Counted from the stretch's first letter, positions 9,204-21,342 are shown. The stretch: 64,000 nucleotides of DNA from Porphyrobacter sp. LM 6 (GCF_001720465.1 NZ_CP017113.1:620001-684000), one strand, 5' to 3'. A program made the numbers and translations. Notes: generated by a model not told the origin, from the letters alone.

Positions 9204-9993
9204 ACTGCTCCTCCTCAACGCTGCGATCCTGATCGTGCTGGTGCTGATCCAGTGGGCGATCAGCGTGAAGATCAATGACGTCAGCTTCATCGACGCCTTC
9301 TGGGGCGCGGGGATGGGCATCCTTGCCGTGGCGAGCTGGCTGCACGTGGGCGGTGGACCGGGCGATCTGGCGACGCTGATCATGCTGATGACCGCGGCCT
9401 GGGGCTTCCGGCTCGGCATCTATCTGTTCCTGCGCTGGCGCAGGGAAGGCGAGGACAAGCGCTACAAGATGATCCTCAAGAAGGACCGCGAGGCCGGGCG
9501 TTTCGCGCAGGCTGCGCTGACCCGCGTTTGGCTCATGCAGGCGGTGCTGCTGTTCATGGTTTCGAGCCCCGCGCAGGTCGGCATTCTCGCCAGCGGCACG
9601 CCCGCGCCGATCACCCCGCTCGCATGGGCAGGCTTCGGCCTGTGGTGTGTCGGTGTGTTCTTCGAGTGGGTGGGCGACTGGCAGCTTACGCGGTTCAAGG
9701 CCGATCCGGCCAACCATGGCAAGGTGCTCGACACTGGCCTGTGGCGTTACACCCGTCACCCCAACTATTTCGGCGATTTCGCCGCGTGGTGGGGCATCTG
9801 GATCGCCTGCGCGGCGGCCGGATGGGGCTATGCCGCGGCGACCGTGATCGGTCCGCTGTTCCTCAGCTTCACGCTGACGAAGTGGTCAGGCGTGACCCTT
9901 CTGGAGAAGGGCCTCGACAAGACCAAGGGCGACAAATACGCCGATTACAAGCGCCGCACCTCGGCCTTCTTCCCGATGCCGCCGCGCAACTGA
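9196..9993 (+). CDS. DUF1295 membrane protein (steroid 5-alpha-reductase-like fold)
   Basis: A 265-residue integral membrane protein with about six to seven hydrophobic segments. It contains FIDAFWGAGMG near the N terminus, FRLGIYLFLRW, and the conserved C-terminal block LDTGLWRYTRHPNYFGDFAAWWGIW, the DUF1295 signature shared with steroid 5-alpha-reductase and isoprenylcysteine methyltransferase-like enzymes. A reductase or methyltransferase role on a lipid is plausible but unproven. Of the clustered starts (9181, 9193, 9196), 9196 has the best spacing to the GGGGAAG ribosome site. It overlaps the acyltransferase gene by 8 bp, pointing to a shared lipid-related function. Confidence 0.88.
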   Translation: MFELLLLNAAILIVLVLIQWAISVKINDVSFIDAFWGAGMGILAVASWLHVGGGPGDLATLIMLMTAAWGFRLGIYLFLRWRREGEDKRYKMILKKDREAGRFAQAALTRVWLMQAVLLFMVSSPAQVGILASGTPAPITPLAWAGFGLWCVGVFFEWVGDWQLTRFKADPANHGKVLDTGLWRYTRHPNYFGDFAAWWGIWIACAAAGWGYAAATVIGPLFLSFTLTKWSGVTLLEKGLDKTKGDKYADYKRRTSAFFPMPPRN

Positions 9994-10106
9994 TTTGATT
10001 GGCCATGGCTTTTCTCTTGCTGCGTCGCACAAAAATCGACGAGCGACCCTTTAAGCCGGCTCCCGCTTGGCCTATGTTGCGCCTTGCGCGAGGAGGCGCG
10101 AGCGAG

Positions 10107-10745
10107 ATGCCATTGAACGAAGCGACCCGGGAAGCCGAACGCGAGCGGATCGCGCGTCATGTCCTCGATCTGGTGAAGGAGCGCGGCTCCGAAATCGCAT
10201 GGACGGTCGCGATGGCCGAAAGCGGCCTAACCCGCACGCGCTTCGAAGCGCTGTTCGCCGATTACGACGATCTGTTCGATGCCGTGGCGCAGACCTGGCT
10301 CGCCCCGCACATGGCTGTGATGGAGGAGGTGCTGGCCACCACCCTTCCGCCGCAGCGCAAGATGTACGAATTCTTCCGCCGCCGCTTCGTGATCTCGCAG
10401 GAGCGCTTCCGCGCTGACCCCGAACACTTCACCATCCTGTGCGAAATGGGCGCGGCGAATTTCGAGCGGGTGCGTTCCTATGTCGATCTCGCCGACCACT
10501 ACCTGTGCGAGTTGATCGCCGAGGCGCAGGCCGAGGGCTTCTTTGCCGGGCTTGAGATTGACGAAGCGCTGTCGCTGATCAACCAGATGATCTCGAACTA
10601 CACCCTGCCCGATGCGCTGATCTATCTTGGCGACAAGCTGACCGAGCAGAAGCTCGCCCGCATCGTCGACACGATGTTCATAGGCCTGTCGGGCGAGGCT
10701 GGGACCGATGCCTCAGGTGTGAACACGCTCAAGGTCGCGTACTGA
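10107..10745 (+). CDS. TetR/AcrR-family transcriptional regulator
   Basis: A 212-residue regulator. The N-terminal ~50 residues form the TetR helix-turn-helix: RERIARHVLDLVKERG, then WTVAMAESGLTRTRFEALFADYDDLFDAVAQTWL, where the usual 'YYHF' motif is replaced by FEALFADYDDLF. The remaining ~150 residues are the variable ligand-binding helical domain. The start at 10107 is chosen because the frame upstream (to 9999) looks non-coding. It follows the acyltransferase/DUF1295 pair on the same strand and is a candidate regulator of those genes. The ligand is unknown. Confidence 0.82.
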   Translation: MPLNEATREAERERIARHVLDLVKERGSEIAWTVAMAESGLTRTRFEALFADYDDLFDAVAQTWLAPHMAVMEEVLATTLPPQRKMYEFFRRRFVISQERFRADPEHFTILCEMGAANFERVRSYVDLADHYLCELIAEAQAEGFFAGLEIDEALSLINQMISNYTLPDALIYLGDKLTEQKLARIVDTMFIGLSGEAGTDASGVNTLKVAY

Positions 10746-10749
10746 GAGC

Positions 10750-11259
10750 CTAGTCGGCGCTCCACCACGCGGTGGAGGGATCCTCTGCCAAGCGTGCGCC
10801 GCGCCGCTGCAATCCGTCGAACAGCCCGCCCGATAGCTGCATGGTCGCAGATGACGTGCGGTTCCAGTCCATCACGTAGAGCCGCTCGGCGATCTGCCAG
10901 CGACCTTCGCGCTTCTCCAGTGTGTCGAGGTAGCGCCCGCCCACGACCAGTTCGATCTCGCCGTCGGGCGTGGGGATGATGTGGAGCGCGACGCAATTGG
11001 TCTCCGCCCGCGCACGATCGTCGCTGATCCGCATCACCGTGTTCGAGATATTGTGCTGAGTCAGCCGCATGGAGCCGAGCCCCGCCATCAGACCCGGGAT
11101 GGTCTCGGCAATCGGCTTGGCGCCGTCTCCGTAGTCAATCATCGCATCGGGCGTGAAAACGGCGGCCAGTTGTTCGCCGTCACAGCGGTCGATGCCGCGG
11201 CAATAGAGCGCAAGCGTTTCGGCAATGGCGAGCCGGTCGGCGACTTCGATGATATCCAT
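10750..11259 (-). CDS. SnoaL/NTF2-like family protein
   Basis: A 169-residue protein of the SnoaL-like (nuclear transport factor 2) superfamily: opening helix IAETLALYCRGIDRCDGEQLAAVFTPDAMIDYG, later NISNTVMRISDDRARAETNCVALH, the GGRYLDTLEKREGRWQIAERLYVMDW closing strands. This alpha+beta cone fold serves as hydratase, isomerase or binding domain in polyketide, steroid and aromatic degradation. It is encoded convergently to the TetR gene with only 4 bp between stops. Substrate unknown. Confidence 0.85.
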   Translation of the reverse strand: MDIIEVADRLAIAETLALYCRGIDRCDGEQLAAVFTPDAMIDYGDGAKPIAETIPGLMAGLGSMRLTQHNISNTVMRISDDRARAETNCVALHIIPTPDGEIELVVGGRYLDTLEKREGRWQIAERLYVMDWNRTSSATMQLSGGLFDGLQRRGARLAEDPSTAWWSAD

Positions 11260-11321
11260 GCCCGCAAGAATATCGCGATGGGGCAGCGCGCGGCACTGCC
11301 AGAACCATCAGCATTTTGGCG

Positions 11322-12107
11322 TCAGCGTTTGGTGTCGCGCCGGAATTGCAGCACATTGGCGGGCCGCTTGGGCGGCGGCGGGCGCAGGCGCTTTTCCGCC
11401 AGCGCATATTTGAGCGCCGTGCCGACCATCAGGCCCGACATCACCACGATCAGTCCGGCCCACAGCCAGTGCGGCAGACCGAGTGCGGCTTCGATCTGCC
11501 CGGTATCCGACAGCATCGGCCGCCCGGCAATCACCGCCTGCTCCATCAGCAGGTAATCGGCATCGCGCAGCATGCTGAGCGCGCCGAGCATTCCGAGGAA
11601 TTGCAGCGTGAAGCGGGTCAGGCCGGGCGAACCGCGCCATGCGACCGCAGCGAGGAACACTGCGACGAGCGGCAGCACGGTGGTGCCGACAATCCCGCGC
11701 ACCCAGATCGCCACACTGGCGATGATCGCCGCGACCGCCAGCCACAGTGCGGCGCGCCACAGCTTGGGAAAGGCGCTGGCAAGGATCAGCAGCGCGCCTA
11801 CCAGACTTGGCGCCAACGGCCCGCCCGCCGCGATCGCGGCCAGCGTTGCGCTTGGCGCATCGGCATCGATCCGGCTCTGCGCCACGCCCGAGCCATTGGG
11901 ATAGATCACCAGCTGTTCGAAATGCTGGCCCAGTGCCAGCGCGGTGAGGCCGTGGCCCATTTCGTGGAACCACGTGGTCAGAATCGCGAAGGGATAGGTC
12001 AGATAGGCCCCGAACGGCAGCGACGGCAGCATGACGACCACCAGCCCCGCCACCACCAGCCGTCCGACCGCTTCAGTCTGGCTCCCCGGAGTGACCAGCG
12101 GCTGCAT
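11322..12107 (-). CDS. M50-family membrane metallopeptidase
   Basis: A 261-residue membrane protein with the zinc-binding HEMGH motif in the second hydrophobic region (TWFHEMGHGLTALALG, about residue 47) and at least six further hydrophobic segments. It fits the M50B-like peptidase family, related to site-2 proteases that cut within membranes. There is no PDZ domain. A polybasic C-terminal tail (RLRPPPPKRP) probably faces the cytoplasm. It follows the AI-2E transporter gene in the same direction with a 5-bp gap, so the two are likely cotranscribed. Substrate unknown. Confidence 0.82.
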   Translation of the reverse strand: MQPLVTPGSQTEAVGRLVVAGLVVVMLPSLPFGAYLTYPFAILTTWFHEMGHGLTALALGQHFEQLVIYPNGSGVAQSRIDADAPSATLAAIAAGGPLAPSLVGALLILASAFPKLWRAALWLAVAAIIASVAIWVRGIVGTTVLPLVAVFLAAVAWRGSPGLTRFTLQFLGMLGALSMLRDADYLLMEQAVIAGRPMLSDTGQIEAALGLPHWLWAGLIVVMSGLMVGTALKYALAEKRLRPPPPKRPANVLQFRRDTKR

Positions 12108-12112
12108 CGCGG

Positions 12113-13264
12113 TCAGTCCGCCCCGTCGCGCTTCAGCGCATGGCCCGAGGCATCGACGATGATCGGCTCGACGGTTTCATCCCCCTCCGCGGCCTGCATG
12201 TCCTCGTCGCGGTATTCCTGGAGGATCGACCAGCTCGCCAGGAACAGCCCGGCCACTAGCGGACCGAGCACAATGCCCGAAAAGCCGAGGAAGCTGATGC
12301 CGCCCAACGTGGTGATTAGGATGATCCAGTCCGGGATGCCGGTGTCGCGGCCGACGAGGATCGGGCGCAGTACGTTGTCGGAGGACGAGATCACGAAGAA
12401 CCCGACCACCAGTACGAAAGTGCCCTGCCACACCGCGCCGGTCACCAGCAACCACAGCCCGACCGGCACATACACCGCGCCCGCGCCGATCACCGGCACC
12501 AGCGCGAACACCGTCATCAGCACGCCGAAAAGCAGCGCCGAATCCAGCCCGACGATCAGGAAGGTGATCCCCCCGAGTGCGCCCTGCACCAGCCCGACCA
12601 CGCCCGACCCCTTGATCGTGGCACGCACGATGCCGAGGAAGCGTTCGGCCAGCCTCTCGGAGATCGAGCGCTCCACCGGGACGGTGCGAAGCAGCGTGCG
12701 GCCGATCCGTTCGCCATCACGCAGCAGGAAGAACATCACGTAAAGTCCGACGCCGAAGGCCAGCAGGAAGTTGAGTGCCCCGCTGCCGATCGATACGGCC
12801 TGACTGGCGATCATTCCGGCGCTTTCGCTGAGCAGGGTCTGCAACCGCGCCTGCACGCTCGCCATATCGGCCCAGCCGGAGCGGTCGACCGCTTCCTGCG
12901 CCATCTTGGGCAGCGCGCCGTAGACCCGGTCGAACGCTACGGCGAGATCGACCGGTTGCTCCTGCAGCTTGGCGATCAGCACAACCGCTTCCTGCACCAC
13001 CAGAGTGCCGAGCCAGAGCGCGGGGACCAGCACGGCGAAGAAGATCACCAGCAGCGAGGCAATCGCCGCCGGATTGCGCCGGCCGCCCATCTTGCGGAGC
13101 ATCCAGCGGTAGAGCGGCTGGAACATGATCGCCGCCAACGCTGCCCACAGGAGCGGCTGGGCAAAGGGCCAGACGATCACCGCCATCAACAGGCTGACCA
13201 CCGCAAGGATGATCAGGAAGCTGGCGTGCTGCAGTTCATCGGTGCGGTGGGGCTGAAGGGCCAT
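12113..13264 (-). CDS. AI-2E family (PerM-like) transporter
   Basis: A 383-residue polytopic membrane protein of the AI-2E exporter/PerM family. Hydrophobic pairs occur near residues 15-60, at ~70-90, ~160-185 and ~215-330, with the typical LVQGALGGITFLIVGL, LVPVIGAGAVYVPVGLWLL and IGIPDWIILITTLGGISFLGFSGIVLGPL-type regions (only parts quoted). Family members include the AI-2 exporter TqsA and Na+/H+ antiporters, so transport function is likely but substrate is open. It lies 20 bp downstream of gyrB on the same strand and 5 bp ahead of the M50 peptidase. Confidence 0.88.
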   Translation of the reverse strand: MALQPHRTDELQHASFLIILAVVSLLMAVIVWPFAQPLLWAALAAIMFQPLYRWMLRKMGGRRNPAAIASLLVIFFAVLVPALWLGTLVVQEAVVLIAKLQEQPVDLAVAFDRVYGALPKMAQEAVDRSGWADMASVQARLQTLLSESAGMIASQAVSIGSGALNFLLAFGVGLYVMFFLLRDGERIGRTLLRTVPVERSISERLAERFLGIVRATIKGSGVVGLVQGALGGITFLIVGLDSALLFGVLMTVFALVPVIGAGAVYVPVGLWLLVTGAVWQGTFVLVVGFFVISSSDNVLRPILVGRDTGIPDWIILITTLGGISFLGFSGIVLGPLVAGLFLASWSILQEYRDEDMQAAEGDETVEPIIVDASGHALKRDGAD

Positions 13265-13283
13265 CGGCGGGTCTTTCGGCAGG

Positions 13284-15851
<2,568 letters not shown>

Positions 15852-15941
15852 TCATATAGGCGCTGGAGACAGGAAACCCAACTGCGGGAGGGCCGCTACC
15901 TGCGCTTTTCCACGGGTGCGGAAGGTGCTTTGTCGAGCAGC

Positions 15942-16742
15942 CTAGAACGCTAGCCGGAAAGCAACTTCGCCCTTCCACACGGCTGCGTCAAAACCCGGTA
16001 CAATCATCGCGCGCGTCGCATCGTCGAACTGCGTCCTGTGACACTGGGCTGCTTTGTTCGCCGCCGCGAGATCGGCGGCGGTGTAGCGGTATCGTACAGT
16101 GGCGAGGTCGGGTGCGGTCGTAGCCCAACCCTGACTGGCAAGCGGTTCGGGCAGCGGGGTGTTGATGAGCGCAGGATAGAGCAATCGCGGGCGTTTTTCG
16201 GCAGGCATGGCTTGCACCAGCTGAGTTACTACGGCGCTCACCATGCGATGATCGGCATGGCCGTATCCGCCGTCTGGCCCCCATGTGATCACAGTGACGG
16301 CGTCGGCGAGGTAGGGCTTCAACCTTTCCGCAAGCCGGTTTGCCGCGCTTTGCGGATCGTTGGCGCGCAAACCCAAGGTTCCGTCGCCCAGCGCGAGCGG
16401 GCCGACAATATCCACACGCAAGGCCATTCCGGAGCAAAATCCCTCCATGCGCCGCTTCATGGCGAGATCTGCGCCTGGCGCCATCCCCGACACCCCGGGG
16501 CCCTGATCCCCGTCAGTGGCGAAAATCAGATGGATGCTCAGCCCTTCGCGCGCCATGACGGGAAGCGCCGGCGCGAACACCAGTTCGTCATCGGGGTGGG
16601 CCAGAACCACGACAACCTCTGGCGATGGTAAGTCCAGTGTTCGCCGCGGCTGCGGCAAGGGCTGCGGCACAGGCTCCGTTGTCACCGTCGGCGGCGGCGC
16701 TGCGAGGGCTGCGATCATCGCGGCGGCAAGCATGATTTGCAT
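15942..16742 (-). CDS. PIG-L (LmbE-like) family deacetylase, secreted
   Basis: A 266-residue zinc-dependent N-deacetylase family protein. The metal motif AHPDDE appears at about residue 48 and the second histidine block GGYGHADHRMVS at about residue 160, both diagnostic of PIG-L/LmbE enzymes that deacetylate N-acetylglucosamine-type sugars. A signal-like N terminus (MLAAAMIAALAAPP) and a Pro-rich linker suggest periplasmic location. It lies upstream of gyrB on the same strand with a ~96-bp gap. The sugar substrate cannot be inferred from neighbours. Confidence 0.87.
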   Translation of the reverse strand: MQIMLAAAMIAALAAPPPTVTTEPVPQPLPQPRRTLDLPSPEVVVVLAHPDDELVFAPALPVMAREGLSIHLIFATDGDQGPGVSGMAPGADLAMKRRMEGFCSGMALRVDIVGPLALGDGTLGLRANDPQSAANRLAERLKPYLADAVTVITWGPDGGYGHADHRMVSAVVTQLVQAMPAEKRPRLLYPALINTPLPEPLASQGWATTAPDLATVRYRYTAADLAAANKAAQCHRTQFDDATRAMIVPGFDAAVWKGEVAFRLAF

Positions 16743-16837
16743 CTTTGGCCCTCAGTTGTCAGCCGCATGACCCTAAGGCGCGCGCCGGGAGCTTGCAAAT
16801 CCTTTGCGCACTGCCGCGCCCCGATTATGCATAGCCC

Positions 16838-18388
16838 ATGAGCAACGACGCAATGATGAGCCGCCTCGCCGAACCCTTCGGCAGCTTCCCCGATATCCTG
16901 ATGGAATGGTCGCGGATCAAGGGCGATGATCTGGCGCTGCGCGATGACAAGCGCGAGGTCTATTGGGCCGAGCTGGTCGGGCTGGTCGAGCGGCTGGCGG
17001 CGCGGCTGGTCGAGACCGGGCTCCAGCGCGGTCAGTCGGTGGCGATCCTCGGGACGTCCACGGTCGAATATGCGCTGGTGTTCCTCGCCGCGGTGCGTGC
17101 GGGCGGGGTGGCGGCGCCGCTCACCACCAGCGCCAGCCCTGAACAGCTTGAAGGCATGGCTAGGGATTCGGGCGCGATCCACCTGTTCATAGATAGCGCA
17201 AAGGCGGCGGAGCTGGGGCCGGATTTCATGGCCGACCTGATCCGTGTCCCGCTCGAAAATATCGATACGTGGATGGCCCCTCCCGGTGCCCGCGCGCCGC
17301 AGTTCAGCCCCGAGCCGCGCGATCCTTTCAACATCATCTATTCCAGCGGCACGACCGGCATTCCCAAGGGCATCGTCCATTCGCACCAGATGCGCTGGCG
17401 ACAGTTTGCTGCGACCGCGCTGTCCTACCTCGGTGCCGGCCTCGAAGTGCGCTCGCTTGCTTCGACCCCGCTCTATTCCAACACCACGATGGTCGCCTTC
17501 CTGCCCGTGCTGCTGGCGGGCGGCTGCGTGCGGGTGATGGGCAAGTTCGATTGCGGCAAGTGGCTCGAACACGCGCAGGCTGACCGCACGACCATCACCA
17601 TGCTGGTGCCGGTGCAATACCAGCGGCTGATGGATTTCGATGGCTTCGACGATTTCGACCTATCCAGCCTCAAGCTCAAATACTGCACCTCGGCCCCCTT
17701 CTCTGCCGAGCTGAAGCGCGAGGTGCTGAAGCGGATGCCGGGCGGGCTGATCGAAATCTATTCGATGACCGAAGGCGGCGTGGTCTGCCTGCTGGCGTGC
17801 CACGAATTTCCCGACAAGCTCCACACCGTCGGCCGCCCGGCGCCCGGGAGCGAGTTGAAGGTGCTCGACGATGAAGACCGCGAGGTGCCGCCCGGCACCC
17901 CCGGCAACCTGATCGGCCGCAGCCTGACGATGATGAGCGGCTACAAGAACCGCCCCGACAAGACCGCAGAAGCGCAGTGGATTGATCCCGCCACGGGCGA
18001 GGCGTGGATGCGGATGGGCGATATCGGGCGGGTCGATGCGGAAGGCTTCGTGGAGCTGGTCGGGCGCGCCAAGGACATGATCATCTCGGGCGGGTTCAAC
18101 ATCTACCCGAGCGATCTGGAGGCCGAACTGCTGAAGGAGGCCGGTGTGGTCGAGGCCGCCGTGGTCGGCGTGGCCTCACGCGCCTGGGGTGAGACACCGG
18201 TCGGCTTCGTGGTGCTCAAGGATGGGGCGGACACGTCTGCAATCCTTGGGGCGGTCAACGCCCGGCTGGGCAAGACCCAGCGTCTGTCGGCGCTGCACCC
18301 GATCGCCGAGATGCCCCGCAGCCACATCGGCAAGCTCTTGAAGAGCGAGTTGCGCGAAGAGGCCGTGCGCCTAGGCGGCGTGGATTGA
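16838..18388 (+). CDS. AMP-dependent acyl-CoA synthetase/ligase family protein
   Basis: A 516-residue member of the adenylate-forming ligases (class I). The AMP-binding P-loop is YSSGTTGIPKGIVHSH (about residue 167), followed by YSMTEGG (A5-like), the MGDIGRVDAEGFVELVGRAK hinge block, IISGGFNIYPSDLEAEL, and PRSHIGKLLKSELRE with the catalytic lysine near the C terminus. These enzymes activate a carboxylic acid with ATP and transfer it to CoA. The acid is unknown; long-chain or aromatic acids are equally plausible. A GC-rich hairpin follows the stop. Confidence 0.9.
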   Translation: MSNDAMMSRLAEPFGSFPDILMEWSRIKGDDLALRDDKREVYWAELVGLVERLAARLVETGLQRGQSVAILGTSTVEYALVFLAAVRAGGVAAPLTTSASPEQLEGMARDSGAIHLFIDSAKAAELGPDFMADLIRVPLENIDTWMAPPGARAPQFSPEPRDPFNIIYSSGTTGIPKGIVHSHQMRWRQFAATALSYLGAGLEVRSLASTPLYSNTTMVAFLPVLLAGGCVRVMGKFDCGKWLEHAQADRTTITMLVPVQYQRLMDFDGFDDFDLSSLKLKYCTSAPFSAELKREVLKRMPGGLIEIYSMTEGGVVCLLACHEFPDKLHTVGRPAPGSELKVLDDEDREVPPGTPGNLIGRSLTMMSGYKNRPDKTAEAQWIDPATGEAWMRMGDIGRVDAEGFVELVGRAKDMIISGGFNIYPSDLEAELLKEAGVVEAAVVGVASRAWGETPVGFVVLKDGADTSAILGAVNARLGKTQRLSALHPIAEMPRSHIGKLLKSELREEAVRLGGVD

Positions 18389-18407
18389 TCCGCCCCTGAA
18401 ACGGCAC

Positions 18408-18437
18408 GGCCCGGCTCCTCGGGTGAGGGGCCGGGCC
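18408..18437. terminator. GC-rich hairpin after the acyl-CoA ligase gene
   Basis: Arms GGCCCGGCTCC (18408-18418) and GGGGCCGGGCC (18427-18437) pair with one mismatch around an 8-nt loop. It sits 20 bp after the ligase stop and 30 bp after the end of the opposing small ORF, so it could stop transcription from both sides. There is no clear T-run on either side, so intrinsic termination is not certain. Confidence 0.5.
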
Positions 18438-18467
18438 GCCGGAAGCTGTCGCTCCGCTCGGGCGTTG

Positions 18468-18551
18468 TTACACGATAAACGTGTTGAACGCGGTGCCGCT
18501 CATCGCGACGGCGAGCAGGAAGGCGACGGCCTTTTCACTGATCATACGCAT
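18468..18551 (-). CDS. Possible 27-residue small hydrophobic protein
   Basis: A very short frame starts with ATG at 18551, preceded by AGGGAAGA with about 6-7 nt spacing, and ends in TAA at 18468. The peptide begins MRMISEKAVAF, has a hydrophobic middle (FLLAVAMSG) and ends FNTFIV. The ribosome site, compact charged-then-hydrophobic layout and AT-rich upstream region (18660-18715, promoter-like) support it. It could be a small membrane peptide. It is not a family I can name, and only conservation in related genomes would establish it. Confidence 0.4.
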   Translation of the reverse strand: MRMISEKAVAFLLAVAMSGTAFNTFIV

Positions 18552-19083
18552 GGTTCATCTTCCCTGTTCTGTTGTGGTTCGGGAGCCCGGCTGGCCGGAG
18601 AGGGGGAGAGGGGGAAGCCAGCCGGGCCAGGCACGATATGGAAATGGCGGCGCAACTTTCAATCCCTTTAGAGATTGAAAATAATTCACCACGACAAAGA
18701 AAAACTTCATCTGACGAGGCGCTGGGGCGATGGGGCACGGCGCGTCAGGTTGCAGCTTGAGACGCGGCCGCCAGTTCAGGGGGGGAGGTGGGCGGCCGCG
18801 TCTCGTTCGCTGCTGGCCCGGCCGGAGCGGGGCCTGTGACGGTCAGGATCGCCGGGCGAGGGGGAAGGCCGGGCGGATCACTGTGCGTCACACAGGCGGG
18901 CAGGCGAGCCGTGTTCGGCTGGCGTCTGCCGCGCGATGATCCCGGGGTAGGGAGGCCGGAACGGAGAGAAGAACCGGCACCTCATCGCTTGCCAGCCATC
19001 TGGTATTCGGGCGGTTCGAATTCAAATGCGAAAACGCCAAGCCGACTTGCGCCAAATGCAACAATTAACCATGCATTCCACGC
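18552..19083. other. Intergenic region without a convincing gene
   Basis: About 530 bp between the small ORF and the UrcA terminator. The part near 18660-18715 is AT-rich and could hold the promoter of the 27-residue ORF. From 18730 on, open frames exist on the plus strand but show Gly/Arg-rich, frame-shadow-like composition, no ribosome sites and no recognisable motif. I see no RNA gene or repeat here. Confidence 0.5.
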
Positions 19084-19113
19084 AAAACGGCCGCCGGATC
19101 GCTCCGGCGGCCG
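19084..19113 (-). terminator. Intrinsic terminator of the UrcA gene
   Basis: A perfect 11-bp stem, CGGCCGCCGGA (19088-19098) with TCCGGCGGCCG (19103-19113), closes a 4-nt loop. Read on the minus strand it is followed directly by TTTT (19087-19084), 25 bp after the UrcA stop codon, the textbook layout of a Rho-independent terminator. Confidence 0.85.
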
Positions 19114-19137
19114 CTGTGTTTTCAGAGCCTTGAGGGC

Positions 19138-19461
19138 TTAGTTGGCGGCGACGGCGCGGCCGCTGCGGGCTTCGAGGGCCACCACGCGCTCCACTTCAGC
19201 CAGCGCCGCGGTGCGGGCTTCGGTTACGCACTTGCTGTCGACGACGGTGCGGCCATAGGCGAAACGGCCGGCGGCTTCGGTGGTGCAGGCCTTGCGCAGC
19301 TTGGCATCGATGCGCGCTTCGAGAGCCGCGCGACCTTCGGTGCTGGTGACGTCGACGTCGCCATAGGCGATGCGGACGGTCACAGTGTCTTCAGCAGCCG
19401 GGGCGGCGAGCGCCGGAGCGGCTACGGCAGCGAGGGCGATCAAGGGAAGAGTGAAACGCAT
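19138..19461 (-). CDS. UrcA family secreted protein
   Basis: A 107-residue protein with a signal peptide (MRFTLPLIALAAVAAPALA, cleavage after ALA) and a mature part matching the UrcA family: VRIAYGDVDVTSTEGRAALEARIDAK, then two conserved cysteines (RKACTTEA and DSKCVTEARTAAL). The YGDLDLSS-like opening and paired Cys are the family hallmark; the Cys probably form a disulfide. UrcA proteins are common in Sphingomonadales and Caulobacterales, with no established biochemical role. It is monocistronic, with its own terminator and a 267-bp AT-rich upstream region shared divergently with guaA. Confidence 0.85.
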   Translation of the reverse strand: MRFTLPLIALAAVAAPALAAPAAEDTVTVRIAYGDVDVTSTEGRAALEARIDAKLRKACTTEAAGRFAYGRTVVDSKCVTEARTAALAEVERVVALEARSGRAVAAN

Positions 19462-19728
19462 GAGAAATACTCCGGAAATGAGAGAGGGTGTCTGATTTCG
19501 ATGCCGCTGACCGGCATTCGGTTGCTCTTTGAAACTCTGGTGCAGTGCACAAGTTAAATGTGCAAATGCGAAATACGCGAAATTGGTTCCAAAGATTGCA
19601 ACTTTTTCGAGGCTGATTTTCGGGAACCTAATGAAATACCAATAGAAAAAAATTGCTGCACCGCAAAATCACAATTGCGTGGCGTTGCGATGCTGGACAG
19701 CGCCGAGTGCGCTCCGTAATTCGCGGCC

Positions 19729-21342
19729 ATGAGCGCCCACCCCTCGACTCCGCCCGCTGGCCCCGCCCCCAGTCATTCGGCAGTTTCCGACTGCATCCTG
19801 ATCGTCGATTTCGGCTCTCAGGTGACGCAATTGATCGCCCGCCGGGTGCGCGAAGCGGGGGTCTATTCAGAGATCGCCCCCTTCACCCAGGCCGAAGTGG
19901 CGTTCCATCGGCTGAACCCCAAGGGCATCATCCTGTCCGGCTCGCCTGCCAGCGTGCCCGAAGAAGGATCGCCCCGCGCCCCGCAACTGCTGTTCGACGC
20001 GGGCGTGCCGATCCTCGGCATCTGTTATGGCCAGCAGGTGATGAGCCACCAGCTCGGCGGCGAAGTGCGCCCGGGACATGAAACCGGCGAAGGCGGCGAG
20101 TTCGGCCGTGCGTTCCTGACCGTGACCGGCGAATGCGCGCTGTTCGACGGCTTGTGGCAGGTGGGCGAGCGCCATCAGGTGTGGATGAGCCATGGTGACA
20201 AGGTCACCCGCTTCGCCCCCGGCTTCGAGATCGTCGCAACCTCCGACGGCGCACCCTTTGCGGTGATCGCGGACGAAGCGCGCAAGTTCTACGGCACCCA
20301 GTTCCACCCCGAAGTGGTCCACACGCCCGACGGCGGCAAGCTGATCGCCAATTTCGTGCGCCATGTCTGCGGGCTGGCGGGCGACTGGACGATGGCCGAG
20401 TTCCGCAAGACCAAGATCGCCGAAATCCGCGCCCAGGTGGGCGACAAGCGGGTGATCTGCGGCCTTTCGGGCGGCGTCGATTCGGCGGTCGCCGCAGTGC
20501 TGATCCACGAGGCGATTGGTGACCAGCTGACCTGCGTCTTCGTCGATCACGGCCTCATGCGGATGAACGAGGCTGAGCAGGTCGTGACCTTGTTCCGCGA
20601 TCACTACAACATCCCGCTGGTGCACGTGGAGGCCGAAGAGCTGTTCCTCGGCGGGCTCGCGGGCCTCACTGACCCCGAAGCCAAGCGCAAGTTCATCGGC
20701 AAGACCTTCATCGACGTGTTCGACGAGGAAGCACGCAAGATCGGCGGCGCCGATTTCCTCGCGCAGGGCACGCTTTATCCGGATGTGATCGAGAGCGTGA
20801 GCTTCACCGGCGGGCCCTCGGTGACGATCAAGAGCCACCACAATGTCGGCGGCCTGCCCGAGCGAATGAACATGGCGCTGGTCGAACCCTTGCGCGAACT
20901 GTTCAAGGACGAAGTGCGCGATCTCGGCCGCGAACTCGGCCTGCCCGAAGTGTTCGTCGGCCGCCACCCCTTCCCCGGCCCGGGCCTCGCCATCCGCATT
21001 CCCGGCGAAGTGACCAAGGAACGCTGCGATATCCTGCGCAAGGCCGATGCGATCTATCTTGAGGAAATCCGCAATGCGGGCCTCTATGACGCGATCTGGC
21101 AGGCCTTTGCCGTGCTGCTGCCGGTCAAGACCGTCGGCGTGATGGGCGACGGGCGCACCTACGATAGCGTCTGCGCCCTGCGCGCCGTGACTTCGACCGA
21201 CGGGATGACCGCCGACGTGTTCCCCTATGACGCCGGGTTCCTGACCCGCGTCGCCACCCGTATCGTCAACGAGGTCAAGGGCATCAACCGGGTGGTCTAC
21301 GACTACACCTCCAAGCCGCCGGGCACGATTGAATGGGAGTAG
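19729..21342 (+). CDS. guaA: GMP synthase (glutamine-hydrolysing)
   Basis: A 537-residue GuaA converting XMP to GMP with glutamine and ATP. The N-terminal class I glutamine amidotransferase domain starts [20 protein letters not shown] and has the nucleophile in GICYGQQ (Cys ~98) and the His-Glu pair in FHPEVVHT. The ATP-pyrophosphatase domain follows with the P-loop SGGVDSAV (about residue 247). The C-terminal dimerisation domain has [13 protein letters not shown] and ends KPPGTIEWE, as in all GuaA. The first ~18 residues are a poorly conserved extension. No purine riboswitch is evident upstream. Confidence 0.97.
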   Translation: MSAHPSTPPAGPAPSHSAVSDCILIVDFGSQVTQLIARRVREAGVYSEIAPFTQAEVAFHRLNPKGIILSGSPASVPEEGSPRAPQLLFDAGVPILGICYGQQVMSHQLGGEVRPGHETGEGGEFGRAFLTVTGECALFDGLWQVGERHQVWMSHGDKVTRFAPGFEIVATSDGAPFAVIADEARKFYGTQFHPEVVHTPDGGKLIANFVRHVCGLAGDWTMAEFRKTKIAEIRAQVGDKRVICGLSGGVDSAVAAVLIHEAIGDQLTCVFVDHGLMRMNEAEQVVTLFRDHYNIPLVHVEAEELFLGGLAGLTDPEAKRKFIGKTFIDVFDEEARKIGGADFLAQGTLYPDVIESVSFTGGPSVTIKSHHNVGGLPERMNMALVEPLRELFKDEVRDLGRELGLPEVFVGRHPFPGPGLAIRIPGEVTKERCDILRKADAIYLEEIRNAGLYDAIWQAFAVLLPVKTVGVMGDGRTYDSVCALRAVTSTDGMTADVFPYDAGFLTRVATRIVNEVKGINRVVYDYTSKPPGTIEWE

